DNA from: Fasciola hepatica
Lineage: Eukaryota; Platyhelminthes; Trematoda; Plagiorchiida; Fasciolidae
Direction: 5' to 3'
Assembly (NCBI GenBank): GCA_948099385.1
Contig: CANUEZ040000113.1
Span: 11,792,501-11,856,500 of the forward strand
DNA: 64,000 bases
Shown: piece after piece, positions 1-13,351 of the stretch
Layout of the letters: each line of letters begins with the position of its first letter
How positions within the stretch are numbered: the stretch's first letter is position 1
Translations under genes and position numbers: made by a program
Notes under the pieces: model-generated
Seen by the model: only the letters and a program-made list of their open reading frames with translations
Database searches by the model: none
Told to the model about the DNA's origin: nothing

Positions 1-7
1 TTTGTAA

Positions 8-215
8 TGTGAGGACTAGAAAAAAAATGTTGATGGGCACAACGGGTTTCCAAGTTATTCTATCTGTTCGGACAGGATTTTTGAGTGCACAAATTCGACG
101 TACTTTATTTATTTATCGGTTTACAACCTATGTTATCCAGCTTCGAATAAATCAACCTGAAGGTGACTTGAATGTGAAGCACGTCCGATAGACGGTGGGA
201 CGGAGCATTGTGCTT
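8..215 (+). repeat. Dispersed repeat F, copy 1 (opposite orientation to copy 2)
   Basis: About 200 bases here match 35850-36070 read on the other strand, at roughly 85-90% by eye. Shared blocks include TTTTTGAGTGCACAAATTCG, GGTTTACAACCT and AATAAATCAAC. No coding capacity or terminal structure was recognised. The copy is close to the window edge, so it may extend to the left. Confidence 0.75.
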
Positions 216-1424
216 ATAACCGAACATCATGTGAAGCAATAACGCTTCGACCATAACGGTGCTATACGGAATCCACCTGTGGTAAACTCCTAGAAAATTA
301 ACACTATTTTCTGTACTTTTGGTTATGTAATGACACAGTCTTTGACTCCTGGGGTAGAAGACCATGAGGAAGAGTTTCTCAAAAGGATCCACACTGGCTG
401 CTACTGAGGACACTTCACAACAACTGGGATAACAAAGATGCAAAGCCGAACCAATAGCTGATTTGGGAAATAAATACAGCGAAGCGAATCGAATTACATC
501 AATTCAACTATCTTGCAGCTGAATCGAGACTTACGAGGCCATCTATGAGATGGATAATAGGTGACTGTGGTCCATCACTCGATGTGAAAACATGAGCTAA
601 GTGTAAACAACCCTAGATACAGTCCAGCTCTGTCCTTGTTACAGCTCAGAAATTACTGTCGCCAAACTCATCACTGACACAGCTTTCGGGCTACTTTATC
701 AGGTGTTCAAATACGAGTCCCTAAATAGTCTAAGTATGATATAACTGCATCTCTCTGTCTGTCTGTCTGTGTCTGTCTGTCAGTCTCGCTATCAGACCAT
801 TTTCCTTACTTTGCAATCTGATCACTCATGCATTGGAGGTTGGGACAGTGAAGAGTTGTCGAGAAGTTTTCCTGGTTCTTCTTTAAGTTTTCACTTCCTA
901 TTTCCGTTTATCGTCAGAAGAAGCGTATGGCTTTCGGTATGTAATCGTTGCATTGTCCAAGATCCAGAAGCTGATCGCATACATAGCCGGTTATTTCTGA
1001 TTTTAAAGTGAGCATCTGAGGTTACGGTGTATACTTCTGCTTGAAAAGGCCGGCAAAGTGTGGTTGAAACAAGTCAGCTTAAAGTACAAAAAACCCGGTC
1101 CCTCACTACAGCCACAATTAATGCCAAATTGCACATAAAATAAAAACCTTTGAACTCAAGTAGCCCACAGCTTGCGAGACAGTAATAACAACAATGATAA
1201 CTTGCTGAGGTTTTCAGTAATCTGTGGCGTGATTTATTTCGTAGTAATGATCATGACGGATTTCATGAACAGATCAAAGACCTTTTCTCGTTTAGAACGC
1301 GTGTACAAAAATGAGACTGATCATATTGACTGATCTTCATTCGAAGTGGATTATGGACTCATCTCAGTGCTGTTGCTTGTTATGCTCACGGACTGATCTC
1401 AGTGGTACAGTAACGCGTTGGTTG

Positions 1425-1425
<1 letters not shown>
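216..1425. other. No gene seen; short GTCT-rich tract
   Basis: Apart from a short GTCT-rich stretch at 752-786, I see no exon-like segment with splice signals, no element boundary and no RNA gene. Open frames here are short and lack protein-like composition. Confidence 0.5.

Positions 1426-1500
<75 letters not shown>
1426..1500. repeat. Compound (CA)n(TA)n microsatellite
   Basis: A (CA) run of about 34 bases passes directly into a (TA) run of about 41 bases. A poly-C tract of about 10 bases follows at 1562-1572. Confidence 0.97.
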
Positions 1501-1505
<5 letters not shown>

Positions 1506-2019
1506 AAACATGTGGGCCTTCACACAACTGATCAAACAATAAAAAACCAGCTTAGTTATCGCCCCCCCCCCCACCATGAGGTGAATCTGTGACCGGTCAG
1601 TGGGCTAAGAAAACCCGTAGACGCAGGTGAAGAAAACAAGCACCTGAATCACACGGTCCGGTTTCCAAGAAGCAATACGTCTCCAATCGTGCTGGGAATA
1701 TGAGTTAAGCCGATATCATATTTCTTTTTGTATGCCTGTTAATAGCAGTATATTTGAGGTACACAATTATGAATGGTCAGAGACATTGAAATTAGCCGGT
1801 GTGAGCACGGAGTGTAGTCAATAGGAAGCAGCTAGTTGGTGCACCTAGACAATCGGATACGTCTTAAGTTTCGATAGTTAATACGCCAATTAAGTACAAC
1901 TACTTGTAGATCAACCGTGTCGTCTACAAATGAAGCTCTCGTACAAAATTTAAAAGGCACGAAAGATCAACCAATACGAATAAAGCTCAAACGATGATGA
2001 TGCCAGTTATGGCTCCCAC

Positions 2020-2058
<39 letters not shown>

Positions 2059-3671
2059 TGTTATAACTGTTATGGTCATTATTATTTGTACTGGAAGAAT
2101 CAGAAAATTTTTCTTAGTTAACTACAAACGCATTCATCTAGAGGCACCTGGTGATTATGGTGGGATATTGTTGAACATGTTTGTGAAAAATGATTGCTGG
2201 GGTACACAGGTTGGCTATTTGCGGACCTAAGTTAATTCAAGGTAATGCTTCAGACACTCTGATCGCTAGGCCCAGTGCATAGGTTACAATCGCTCCAAGC
2301 CAGTCGAGTTCACGCAGTCGGTGCTCAGGTGATAGAACTCATCAAGGAACAGCAGCGGATAGCTAATAGAAGTTTTCCGACAGGCAAGCATCTCCCCGGG
2401 GACATGCAGGTCGGGCTCAAAAAGGATTTGTATGACTTTAGGTACTGACTGATGTGCGGATACGCGCAAGTGACACCTCGGCCGATAGCATAACGCCTGC
2501 GAGTCACTGATCCGACTAGCAATCAAAGTCCGTGACCCCATAAGGAGTGTACTAATTTATTTAATTATAACCTGAGCAACACTCTAGGTCGCAAAGTACA
2601 GCTTTTAAATCAGCAATGATTTGTTCCGGTTGGATGAGCAGTCTCCATTAGCCAATGATTCTCACTTTACCAAAACTCGTTCGAAAGTTCTGACAACAAT
2701 TTTCATAGATTGCGATAGTTTCTACGGTACAATCCCTAGTCTGAGTTTTACGCCACAGTTTACTAGCCACACATCATCATCGATTGTATTGTCTACCACC
2801 CGAAACCGTTCAACTAGTGCACCGTAGAATATTTTGATCTGCACTCATCGAACCAGATGTTCCCGGCGAGGAACTGGTACGAAAAGTTTGTTTTTTGGGA
2901 CAACCTGTACACGACAGCATCCTGTGGCCTAGGAAAGCTGTAGATCCAAAGAGGGGGCCAATGAATTCACAACAGGGCAGTTTCTATGACACGTATTTTT
3001 TCAGGTTAAAGCGTCAAAGAAGCCTAGAAATGAGTGTCCGTCCGACAAGGTGATAACACGCTCATGTAGGTTCAAAGTGCCTAAGGGGGTCAACTCACAG
3101 GCGATGGGCTGTCACTCGTGGTATCGCGGCAGTTTCGTGTTCCACGTACAATGGGCAAGATTTCACATCTAAACAACTGTGCAAAGACTTCCTAGGTTTG
3201 TAATTTTTGTGGTTAGATCATATCGTTCACATATCGAACAAAAATCAGCTTTCGTGTTTGTTGACAAAACCTGGAACAGTTGGGAAATAGTTCAATGATT
3301 CCTAAGAATACCGGTATGTTTATTGTCATCCAAAATTCTCTTTCACGGGGAATACAATGGATTATACTTAATGCGAACAGTTGTGGTCTACGTCGTGATC
3401 AATAATGACAACATTCTGACCGCCTAGCATTTGAATACTGCACTTCGCTCACTTTCCTTTCACTTCTTGACCGGGTTCAACGAAAAGCCACCCGGCTGAT
3501 CGATGACCCTTCTTTAACTTCCCATCTGCAGTCAATGCCTGAATGTCCGGCGGCTGCTTAGTTGTCCCCCTTCTGTCGGTACTATATTGGATTTTGTTCT
3601 TCGGAGCTTGCCTCGGCAGTTCCTCTTCCAATAAGTTTTCCCCAATCATCACGGACTCAGGCAGCAAAAAG
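1501..3671. other. No gene seen; contains an (ATT)n array
   Basis: This 2.2-kb stretch holds an (ATT)n array at 2020-2054 and otherwise unassigned sequence. Minus-strand frames near 2284-2541 and 2600-2900 are broken, and I could not assign them to a transposon family with confidence. Confidence 0.45.
2020..2054. repeat. (ATT)n microsatellite
   Basis: About eleven to twelve uninterrupted ATT units. Confidence 0.95.
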
Positions 3672-3935
3672 TAGTCCAGTGGTTTAGAGAGTTTGCTTGC
3701 CATCTCGGAGGTCAGAGATTCGAATCCCCGCCACCACTGGCTACTTTGGTGGTAGACAATGACCCACTGTCGTCCGGCTCCTTACGACATCTGATCTATT
3801 GGGACAGTATGTGGTCCTTCACTCAAAGTTTCAGGGTCCGGCTACCAGTTCTCTCTAATAGAGCAGTGGGCCTTTTTGGCTATGAGGCATATACCCCTTC
3901 CATTGCACTCATGTACAAGCATGTAATTAGAAAGA
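3672..3935 (+). mobile_element. SINE family B copy
   Basis: The head is tRNA-like with a B-box-like GATTCGAATCCC. The body follows with TTTGGTGGTAGACAATGACC, a 'gacctattgg' block and 'aatagagcagtgggcctttttggctatgag' in shortened form. The 3' end is near CATTGCACTCATGTACAAGC. The same block order recurs at 7120, 16967 (minus), 29890 (minus) and 56800, which defines the family. It is presumably transcribed by RNA polymerase III and moved by a partner LINE (family knowledge). Confidence 0.75.
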
Positions 3936-6837
3936 AAGGCAGCAAGTCATCCTTATCAAGTTTCTGTCAATAAATGGCTTACTTCTACCCTTCAGTCTTC
4001 TTTTTCCCGGTCTGTCATACTGTAGAACACTCTAGCTCTTTGCTCTTCCCACCCACTTACAACCTCTTTCTTTAAAAGCAGGGTCAATAAACCAGCTCTC
4101 TCGTGAAGGTTTCCTTACAACCCACTTTTACAGTATGGCTTTTGATTATGGGATTTACCCCTTTTACAGTAATTAATTTAAAGTGTAATAAATAGACTGA
4201 TTTTTCTTGGTAGATCGATTATTTCTCGTCTGACCGGTCTCTTTTTTGATCAAGTCCACAGTTCAAGGTCACTTTTCAGATTGACCAATCAAATTCACAG
4301 CGCAGACCACGACCTCCTACAGACGCATTAGATTAGACAGACCAGCAAGGAGAATATACGAGATTATTTTCCTGGACGTAGTCTTTCCAAAAAATTTTCA
4401 ATGAACCACAGCGAAACCATTATAATTACAGCTGGTCTAGACTGAATTATTGACTAATCCCTACGGTGTTTGTGCTCAATGAGGAAAAATAAATGTATAT
4501 ATTTTTTTATATACGCACAGATAGGCAGATGGGCAAACCGATGAGAAGAACGGTGGACATAAAGTGTGTGTATGTGTTTCGGGAGGAGGGAGGATATGGT
4601 CGTGAGAAAGGATGGAGACTGAACGAAACGGTTTGAAAAGACTGAGAACAAAACAAAATACTTTTGCGCAACAAAGGGTTAAACAGATTTGGCATTGGAT
4701 CAGAATTAGAGCATTTGAGATAGTGGTTGCGATGATTTTAACAAAGTGAAAACTTGACTGTCACGAAGACACAAAAGGTTCCCCAAGACGAACGTTTTAC
4801 GTGGAGATAGAAAAGAAGCAAAAGTGGAAAGTGAAGTGGATGAGTGAGAGAGAGAGAGATTTTTACAGTTGGACAGGTGAATGATAAGGATCCGATATGA
4901 CCGAACAAGGAATTGTAGTCGACTTTCTTCTTCCTCATTTGGATAGAATATTCCAGATAAAAACAAACAATCAATCAACTGGGATGAGTGGATAGAAGAC
5001 AACGGATGTGTTGTCTTGTTTTGACGCGCACATACATATCCACGCACTGACGCACTCATACACGTGTGTAGGGTTAGGTGAATAGAACGCTTTTCCGGAC
5101 CATAAATAAACTGTGGGACCAAATACGAGTGAAACAAGGAGAGCATTTTTTTTAACTGACGGGATTACAAAAGTCTCGCAATTGTTGAGTTGTTACAGCA
5201 CGGAAGGGACAGAGAGAGAGAGAGAGGGCAGTTGAAAAGAGTCTACGCATACACTCAGGTGTTGCCAACATCAATGTGGCTAAACTCCAGCCAAGGAACG
5301 GCCCAAATGGAAACAGCAAACCATCCGTAGCACTAAATTAGGAGTAGACTGACCCCGAGAACGTCATCTGCGTGCTCACTTATACTAAACGGATTCTGCA
5401 GAGTGCAATCTAAGCCCGGGTTGATGGTCCAAGCAAAATTCTCAAATGACCGGGACGGAGATCCTAGATATTAGAGCATGAGTATCTTAGGCGGGGTGGG
5501 CCTTGATGGAGGAGAACAATGTGTGACTCGTTACTGGGGAAAATAGTAGGGGGGGGGAATCCAGGGGAGTAAACGAACGGGGAATTTGTCTCCTGTCTTT
5601 ACAGCTGCAATAGCAGATAGTAAAAGTAATGGTAATAATAAGTAAGCTAATCGCAAAGTTGTATCCAAACGCATAGTGAACTGGAGCGCGTTTTTTTCCG
5701 AATAGTCTTCGTGAGCCAATCGATTTCATTCGAAACAAAAATGGTGTGAGAGAGAGAGAGGGGGGGGAGAGAGGGAGAGTGGTGTGGACATTAGGAGACA
5801 GAGAGAGCCGTCGGCGTTGATGACGGAGTCGAGGACAGAACCAATTTCACAACAGGAATGGGTACTGAATATAAACCAGAATAGGTTGCTTTGATTTTTT
5901 TTTTCTAATTTATTTGCTTTTTTGAGTGCGTACCACCATGAGCGTACAAGTCTGCATGTGATCAGCTGGCAATATCAAAGGCTTCCGATGAAGATGTGTC
6001 AAAAATAGGCAAATTGCTGATAGTTTTACGGTGTGTTATTACTGAACTAGACTGTGTGCTCTTTTGAGTTGCAGCGGAATCCGTAATACTTTGGATTTGG
6101 GATTCGCCTTTTGGTATTGGTATTTGGAGTTAGCACAGTTCTTTATGAACGGCTCCTTTAAGTTCGGGTGAAACTGAGACTGCGAAAAGACAGAATGCCG
6201 TGTTAGCGGAGAAACACTTTGGTAAAATCGGTAGCAAATAACAGCAATGTGTGGACTGAAAAGGGATGGATTCGTGTTTGGTAAACGAGTCTCTGAATCT
6301 GTGAATGGGTAGGTGGATAAAGAAGGATTTGTTTTTTTTAGTTTCCATGGTATTTTTGTTTATTATCCTCCTTTTTATCTTCATCCTGTTCTTCCTTCTT
6401 TTTTCTTTCTCTGCCTCCAACTGCACCTCCTCTGCTCCCTCACCCAAGCCCTCCCCTCGGTGATCTTCTCAACTTGACTTATAATCGATTGTCTCGGTAT
6501 CCGGGAGCCAAAGGTTGTCGTTCAACGTGGTCCGGATCCTTGATGTATGTGTTGTTTACGCCTGATGTGTCAGACTTTTGCGCTCCCGAACCTCCGCGAG
6601 GTGGTGATGGATGTTCAATAACAGCACTGAGAAAAAAATTAAAAAAAGAAAACGGATAATTTGAAAGACTCCTAAATGAGTAGACAAATATGTCGAATTA
6701 ATGTTCATTTAAGATAATTATTATCCAAATCATCATACAGATAATCACCAGTACCATCACAATATTCACATAGCTAGAGGAACTGATGTATTTTTTACTG
6801 AGTTGAACAAGTGAATCACAATCGTACACTCCCAAGT
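3936..6837. other. No gene seen; purine-rich tracts
   Basis: Contains short (GA)n tracts at about 4844-4858, 5213-5226 and 5748-5800. The longest minus-strand frame (4706-5146) lies over this purine-rich DNA and gives a low-complexity Ser/Leu/His-rich translation, so I do not call it a gene. Confidence 0.45.
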
Positions 6838-6975
6838 TCGGATCCCTGAGTGAGCTGGGTGGATACGCAATACTGATGACTCATGCAACGATGGAGCAGT
6901 TGTCAAGTGATTCCAAGTTTTTCAACGATGAATTGAGCAATGATAGTGCATGATGAATTATTTGATACACAAATC
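6838..6975 (+). mobile_element. Old, diverged family C copy
   Basis: The order matches the 3' part of family C: a 'gagtgagctgggtgg' region, then 'caatgatag', then 'tgcatgatgaattatttga', which parallels the arm tip TGCATGATGAATCATATTAT. Many substitutions are present and no target duplication is visible. Confidence 0.5.
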
Positions 6976-7119
6976 AAACCTCCCGCTAGTTACGCCGATG
7001 AATTTCACCGAGCTAACCTCGTGGAACATGTGTAGCATCATCCGGAATACCTTTGTACATTCACTCCCAAACAGTTCAGACTAATTATATAATAATATGC
7101 GTGTGTATACACACGCGTT

Positions 7120-7385
7120 GTCCATGATGGTCGAGTGGTGTCCGGCGTTTACCACCTCGGAAGAAAGAGACTTGAATTCCTCTATCACCGGTCACTTTGG
7201 TAGCAAAGAATAGACCGCCCTTGTTAGCCCCGTGACCCCGCCTGACCTGTTAGGACCTTACAAAGTGATCCAACCCAAGTCTCAGAATAATGCTTCGTGA
7301 CTGGTTATCCCTAACAGTACAATGGGTCTTTGAGGCTAAAGGCTATGCCCATTCCAAAGCACTCAAGCGAAAGCTTGTGATACTA
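7120..7385 (+). mobile_element. SINE family B copy
   Basis: The head is tRNA-like ('atggtcgagtggtg' resembles an A box; 'gacttgaattcctc' is a degraded B box). The body runs through 'ggtcactttggtagcaaag', 'cctgacctgttaggacc' and 'acaatgggtctttgaggc', and ends near 'gcactcaagcgaaagcttgtg'. It parallels the copies at 3672 and 29890. Confidence 0.75.
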
Positions 7386-8373
7386 AAAACGGTCAAATTT
7401 GGGGACAACCGGATGCAACAATACTCTGAGATTTGACAATTACAAGTCTGCCTTAGCAGTGATCTGAACGACTGGGGTGACAATACAAAGAGCCCATCAT
7501 CATCAAAAGTGAACGGATAGTGAAGAGATTGGGATCACGCCCGTCAGACTTAAGTCAACCTTGTACATGAACAAAGCACTCTATTTTTGCATCAACCGAA
7601 GAACTATCTCAGTGAGACTTCGAATCACAGAAAAAACGTGACTGAACCCGTGGATCATCATATGTGCTTCGCCACTGGCCGTGTTTGACTGGATGAGATA
7701 GATGACCAACCTGTTCAGTAGTTCATTTATTTAAAGCCAAAGGGTGTACACCTTTTACTTCAGTCATATACAAGTATGCTACGATGACAGAAACAATGAT
7801 AATACTATTTTGGTAGTCAATATCAAGTATCTTTATTGTGTCCGTCAACGCTAGCCAACAAATCGGATCGTCGACCTCGATCAAAGTGAGCCGATCTAGA
7901 CTTCGACTAAAGACATACCATTCCCTATATTCGTTACCTTGACACAAATAAGATCACGGTCAAGCTGAGTTTTTCTTCCATAGTTTAAGCGATAGAAAAA
8001 TCGACACTGAACTCAATTTCAATCGGCTATTTACGTAAGCTACGCTAAGTTGTAATGAAATGTTATTATCTCATAATAAAAAATGATAGCAATATCTATT
8101 GTTCGTGATTATCGGATAGCAAAGTCATTATTCTAAGTTCGTGACATGGTTACTATCACAAACGAAAGCTGACGGGTTTAGGCATGAGGCCCCTTCGTGA
8201 CCTGGCTTTCGGACTTTCCGGTGGCATGTATTGAACACAACAGGGAAGTAGCTATTTAAATTGAATATGTTCCAACCATAGCAACCGTAACTGGGATCAA
8301 TGTGCAAATACATGGAGCACTCTTTTGGGAATGAAAAAAGGCCTGAGTTACTATAGCAACTAGAAAGTAAGGT

Positions 8374-8439
<66 letters not shown>

Positions 8440-9204
8440 CGAGGCTCGCTCTGCTCGGAGTTGGGTGAACAGGACTTCCGTTGTCTGCATGCCCTAATTC
8501 ATGTCGGATTTGTTTGTTTGTTTGTTTGTCTGCGTCATTTCCTCGTTGTTCTCCTTCGACCCAACTACTATCCGATATCGCGACCACTGAGAAGCACAGA
8601 CAAAGAGGGAACGAAATAGCACGACTGCAAAGGTGTGATTTATCCACGGTCCGTTGACTAGAGTTGTTCTCATGACAGTTAAGATCGTTTTCATCTTGCA
8701 ATGGGCTAAGTGGATAGTGTATTAGTCTTCTAGGTGAGGTGATCCACTTTTCGGACAACTGTGGATTCAAATAACGTTTTCCAGTACGTGCATTTGTGTA
8801 TGAATATTTGTTTTTCTGTGTAAGCTAGGCGAGAGCTGACCAGAAAGTGGCAATTCGAGTTCACTTTTGCTGAACTATAAACTAAGTTACTCACTTCCTT
8901 GCACTTGACTGGCAGTTCTCACCTCTTTCTAGCCTATTGATTCCTATGACCTTTCAGGGTACAGAACTCATGGAACAATGGATTTATTTTACTTATCTAT
9001 TGGTCCATTATCAAATCCGCATTGGTAAACAGTGGTTTAAAGTCACACTGACTCAAGAGAACTACAGATCATGGTCACAGATGACCTTGAGAGCCCTATA
9101 AGGCTTCGGAGTAGGTCTAAACGCACAAGACATTCGAGAGGAACTAGTTGTCTACAAACTAGTTAATTTTAAATGTTTAAATACACTTTTTTAGATACTC
9201 GCTT
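7386..9204. other. No gene seen; contains a long (GT)n array
   Basis: Apart from the (GT)n array at 8378-8437, this 1.8-kb stretch shows no exon with splice signals. Long open frames crossing the array only encode His-Thr or Val-Cys repeats. Confidence 0.5.
8378..8437. repeat. (GT)n microsatellite
   Basis: About 30 uninterrupted GT units. Confidence 0.98.
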
Positions 9205-9370
9205 ACTTCCTCTTTTATTTGTTATACTACCATGTACAATAACTCAGGAAGGGGAACGCGGCCAGTGAAACGCTGCCAAAGGGGGAAAGTGGTCAGCCGT
9301 GGCGGGACGCGAACCCGAGTCGTCCACTGTCCAAAGTTCACGATGATAACCACTTGACCGCGGCCAGTCA
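9205..9370 (-). mobile_element. SINE family A copy (tRNA-derived)
   Basis: On the minus strand a tRNA-like head has an A-box-like 'ggtcaagtggttatcatcg', then ACTTTGGAC, then the B box GGGTTCGCGTCCC. The tail contains 'ccttcctgagttattgtac' and an AATAAAAGAGGAAG-like end. Another copy lies close by in the opposite orientation (9449-9620). Confidence 0.8.
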
Positions 9371-9448
9371 AATTGCCTTCCCTCGTATTACCCTTTCCGA
9401 GCCGGGTAGACTGGAAAACATACGTCATACTAATTAACCGTCTGCATA

Positions 9449-9620
9449 GTGGAAAGCCGGCGGTGGTCAAAAGGTCACAACAGTGGACTTTGGACCCTCG
9501 AGTCCCCAGGTTCGAATCTCCGCGGGGCCGCAGGTCACATGCCAACTGGCTGCCTATAACTGGTCGCAACCCCCTTCCTGAAATGATGTTCTGTTATCAT
9601 ATAATGAAAAGGAAGTAAAT
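9449..9620 (+). mobile_element. SINE family A copy (tRNA-derived)
   Basis: A head with 'ggcggtggtcaaaaggtcac' is followed by GTGGACTTTGGACCC and the B box GGTTCGAATCTCC. Downstream are 'cccccttcctgaaatgatg' and the 3' end GGAAGTAAATAAG. This is one of the best-preserved family members in the window. With the copy at 9205-9370 it forms an inverted pair about 80 bases apart. Confidence 0.85.
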
Positions 9621-11335
9621 AAGAAAAAAAGTACTCGGTTTTGGTCAGAATGATAAAATTATATCAGATTCTCCATATTTACTCAATGGGCGGCAGTACT
9701 GTCAATTGATTTCACCCTGAATACGAACTAGCAATGCCCAGAATCACGAACACCGACAATCGGACAGAACAACGCTCGCGTCACGATTCACAATCAACAA
9801 GTCAAGAATTCATGGTAGTATCCAGGGCGGTCCGCATGTTCACATTATCATCCATCCACATGTAAACAAGATAAACGAATCAGAGGTTGATGTGGTGAAG
9901 TGAAATGTCTGTCGATGTCAGACTGTCGGTGCACGCAGAGTCACACCAGTCAGAAATGAAGGACACAACGGGTGAGACAGGATATGCGCGTGAGAAATGT
10001 GACCAACGGCATACGTAGACACACACCCACTCACACCGACTGAGTGTGTTTGAAAGTGTGGGAAACATGTACCGGAATGCTTGACTCAGTGAATATGGGA
10101 TGGTAGGAAATGTGATTGACAGAATACATAGCTGAAATCACCTTGTCAGTCAAACTGACAGTTAATCTGGTGACTTCTAGAACCAGTAGCAAATTGGTGG
10201 TACATCAGTCGTAGGGTGGCATGACACAGACTCTTTAAGGGAAAATCAATCATCTTATTGATTAATGAGCCGTGATCACAATCGATCTTGCCAATTTCGA
10301 GTGAAGTGGACAGGGCATACGCCACGGCTTCAAATAAATGAACTGTTGAAAAGTTTGGTCATCAATCCCATCTAGTCAACCTCAACTGATGGTAAAGTAA
10401 ACATTGAAGAAATCCCCCCACCTGTAACGACATGAAAATCACACTACGGACCGACTGGACGCTAACTTATTGGTAGCTGACTCAGTATCGACTCATTCCA
10501 CAAGTTACATCCCACCTCGCTCTCTCTCTTTCTCGTCGATCGAACTTGGCACCAAATTGGTTATGAAATAATGCAACTTTACTCCTTAAATTGGAAGGGG
10601 GCGAATTTGTCTACGTCGTGTACACATGTGTTTAGACAATCAGCGTATTTCGTCATACCATGGAACAACCTCAGTGATCGACCCATCACTCATCATCACG
10701 GGATACACACACCCACACACACGTCGATTTTGATACATAACAACCACTGAGACGACGGTACCCTATAGATTTCTCAGTAACTGGTCATCCAGACCAACGG
10801 CAAACTGGTCAGTTGATGATTGTTCAAATCGTCAAAAAAATCGGTGCGTGCTTGATCGTCATATGGTTTAGTGAAACTGACAAATCGATTTGAAGCTGAA
10901 CGTAAATCGGCTGAGATCTGAAGCAACTTAGATTAGGTACACTCTGCTTCAGTCGAGTTGTGTGAACGGAACCTCTTGTTGCTTGTCATATGCGAAAACA
11001 GATGGAGCGAATAAATCTTCACAAATAATTCGTTTTTGGGCCTCTTTATTAATACAGTCCAGACGAATGACTAAGACAGTCAGTTACAAATAAGTGGAGT
11101 AAGGGAATTGTTCATAAGAGTAGGATATCCATCAAATTGATCGTCTGTGAAATTGCATTTTTTTGCTTTGTTAGCGACTGTCTTTAGTTACGTCAAACTG
11201 TTTCCATGCAGTTCTAGGTTACTGAGAAAGCCTTCCCGGTGTATGCACAGGTTGAGTTGGTGAACAGAGGACACACAACAGACACCTCACCAGGACGGAA
11301 CTGTTGGAAAAAACTGTCTATCTGCCTATTTGTCC
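9621..11335. other. No gene seen
   Basis: No microsatellite longer than a few units, no recognised transposon segment and no exon-like frame with both splice sites was found in this 1.7-kb stretch. Confidence 0.45.
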
Positions 11336-11455
11336 ATTCATCCGTCTGTCTGTCTGTCCTTGTCTCTGTCTGTCCGTCTGTCTATCTGCCTGTCTGTCTA
11401 TCTATTGTCCGTCTATCCGTCTGTCTGTCTGTATGTCTATCTATCTATCTATAGT
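11336..11455. repeat. Imperfect (GTCT/ATCT)n tetranucleotide array
   Basis: About 115 bases of variant GTCT, GTCC and ATCT units. The frames across it encode repeated Cys-Leu-Ser-Val motifs and are not genes. Confidence 0.95.
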
Positions 11456-12485
11456 TGATCTGTCAGACAATGACCGTCATGTTTGCGAGATGGCTTTGTT
11501 CCTTTTATTTGTGGAAAACCAAATTCAGGAAGTAACAGTACCTTAGTAACTAGTTATACGAGCTAGGTCGAGCCTAAGAGTAGCTACTACAATACCACTG
11601 TAGCTATTTCTTTCCGTGTCCCAGTAGCAACTTTTCAGGTGGATCGTGTTGTAGTTGTTGTTGTTGATGTTGATGTTGTTGTTTTTGCATCCAGTAAACC
11701 ACATGTTAGAGACGGCATACACCTCTCGCATACCTGAGGCGGAATGAGGGTATGCGGGGGAGCACAGCTCTACCGCGTTGTTCCGTGCACTTGCACACCA
11801 CACCCACGCAGTAGATTTACTCAAACATTTCCACAGCTTCTGGTGGTGGTGGCGGCGGTGATAGTGGCGGTGACGGTGGTGGGAACGCAAACTGCTCGAA
11901 TCCTTGCAACAACAAAAATGAGTTACCACCAGCGTGGTTTTACGCCGCATCTTATCGACAGGCCAAGACAACAACTCATTCCGCGCATTTAACTCGATAA
12001 ACAACTTCGCATGTGTGTGTGTGTATATATATATACATGTATAACCGAAACCAGCAAGAGCTACTTTGTATGGTCATTCAATCTGCCGACACATGAGACA
12101 TCGTGGTCTCCCTTTTATCTCACTATGCCCTCCACCCGACTCTCGAACCACAAAAAAAACTCGTGTTTGTTCATATTCGACCTAAACTCGGATTGTATTT
12201 TTTACGAATACGCATAAGCAGATGGGTGTAGATGTGTGTATGCGTCCCGATCATGTGCAAATTTCGTCCTGAGCTCCCCACCCCACCCACTCAGCAGTAC
12301 CCTCTCATGTTTACCGTCGTGGAAGTTCGAGACCGTCCGGATAATCAAAGCACACAGCTTGTCAGCCCACAATATAACAATGCCAGCTATACTTGGTAAG
12401 CCCGAGAAGAACGGACAAGAACGGATACGGAGGAACAATTTAAATGGTAGGAAATTCGAATTTCTCTGCTGTACAATATTTCTGG
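11456..12485. other. No gene seen; (GTT)n and GGT/GGC-rich short tracts
   Basis: Contains a (GTT/GAT)n-like tract at about 11650-11685 and a GGTGGC-rich tract at about 11841-11881. The 153-residue minus-strand frame over these tracts is Asn/His-rich because of the repeats and is not called. Confidence 0.5.
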
Positions 12486-12489
12486 AAGC

Positions 12490-12600
12490 GATCAGTGGAC
12501 AACTAGCTATGTGACCGACAGCGTCACGGTTCGAACCCGGAGCCATATGACGGTCCTAAGTTCATCATGATGACCATTTGACCAAAGCCGGTCAAGCAGA
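12490..12600 (-). mobile_element. SINE family A copy, head region
   Basis: The minus strand shows 'ggctttggtcaaatggtcatc', the spacer 'gaacttaggacc' and the B box GGGTTCGAACC. The usual 3' tail with the CCTTCCTGAA block is not clear, so the copy appears partial. Confidence 0.65.
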
Positions 12601-12967
12601 AAAAATGAGACATTATCTTCAACTTCGTTCACTACTGATCAGTCATGAAAGTATGTATTACTCAGCTCTTCTATAAGATGTGTTAGGGTTCATCAAAAAC
12701 CAGCTGTGAATTGTTCAATCCCGATAAGTGTGTAGGATTGGCATTTTCAAACAGTAATAGGTAGCAGTTAAAAAGGTTGAACCCCATAAGGCCCCATCCG
12801 ATCAGGCTTAGTGAAGAGCCGGGCGGCAGAGATTTACTGACTGTCATCAAGGTGACAAGATTCAGACGTAACCTCCGAAGTGAAAAGTACACACTCCAAA
12901 TTACCCGATCACCACCGGTCCCCTTGATGTGAAACAGTTCGTTGAATTAAAAGCAAAGATAACCAGA

Positions 12968-12969
<2 letters not shown>

Positions 12970-13028
<59 letters not shown>
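12970..13028. repeat. (GT)n microsatellite
   Basis: About 29 GT units, uninterrupted. Confidence 0.98.
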
Positions 13029-13030
<2 letters not shown>

Positions 13031-13351
13031 ACCAACAATAAAACACACCGCACTGGTTCGAGCGAATCCCAATTGGGATCTGGTGGATAAGCTCCGCTGA
13101 TGATACTTTTTGACAAGAATTAACATATGTGCAATAGCTGTTCAAAGGAAACGGAATATGGGTCAATTTACTTCATCCGACTGAAAATGTATTCCCTTTT
13201 ATTGGACGTTCTATAAGCAAACGAAATCATTAAAGCCATAGAATTTGCACGCCTATTAACTGGTATAAAGTAAATCTTATGATTGCCCCCTTGTGAACAA
13301 GTTTGGGACTGCCTCTTCTACCAGTGGTGCATGGTGCTCAGTAGAATTTTA

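Noticed and set aside
4706..5146. 146-residue minus-strand frame
   Set aside because: It lies over purine-rich DNA and gives a low-complexity Ser/Leu/His-rich sequence without a domain, signal sequence or splice support.
8360..8770. Long frames encoding poly-(His-Thr) or Val-Cys runs, here and at 1311, 12901, 14120, 17633 and 50379
   Set aside because: They are translations of (CA)n/(GT)n microsatellites with no conserved flanking domain.
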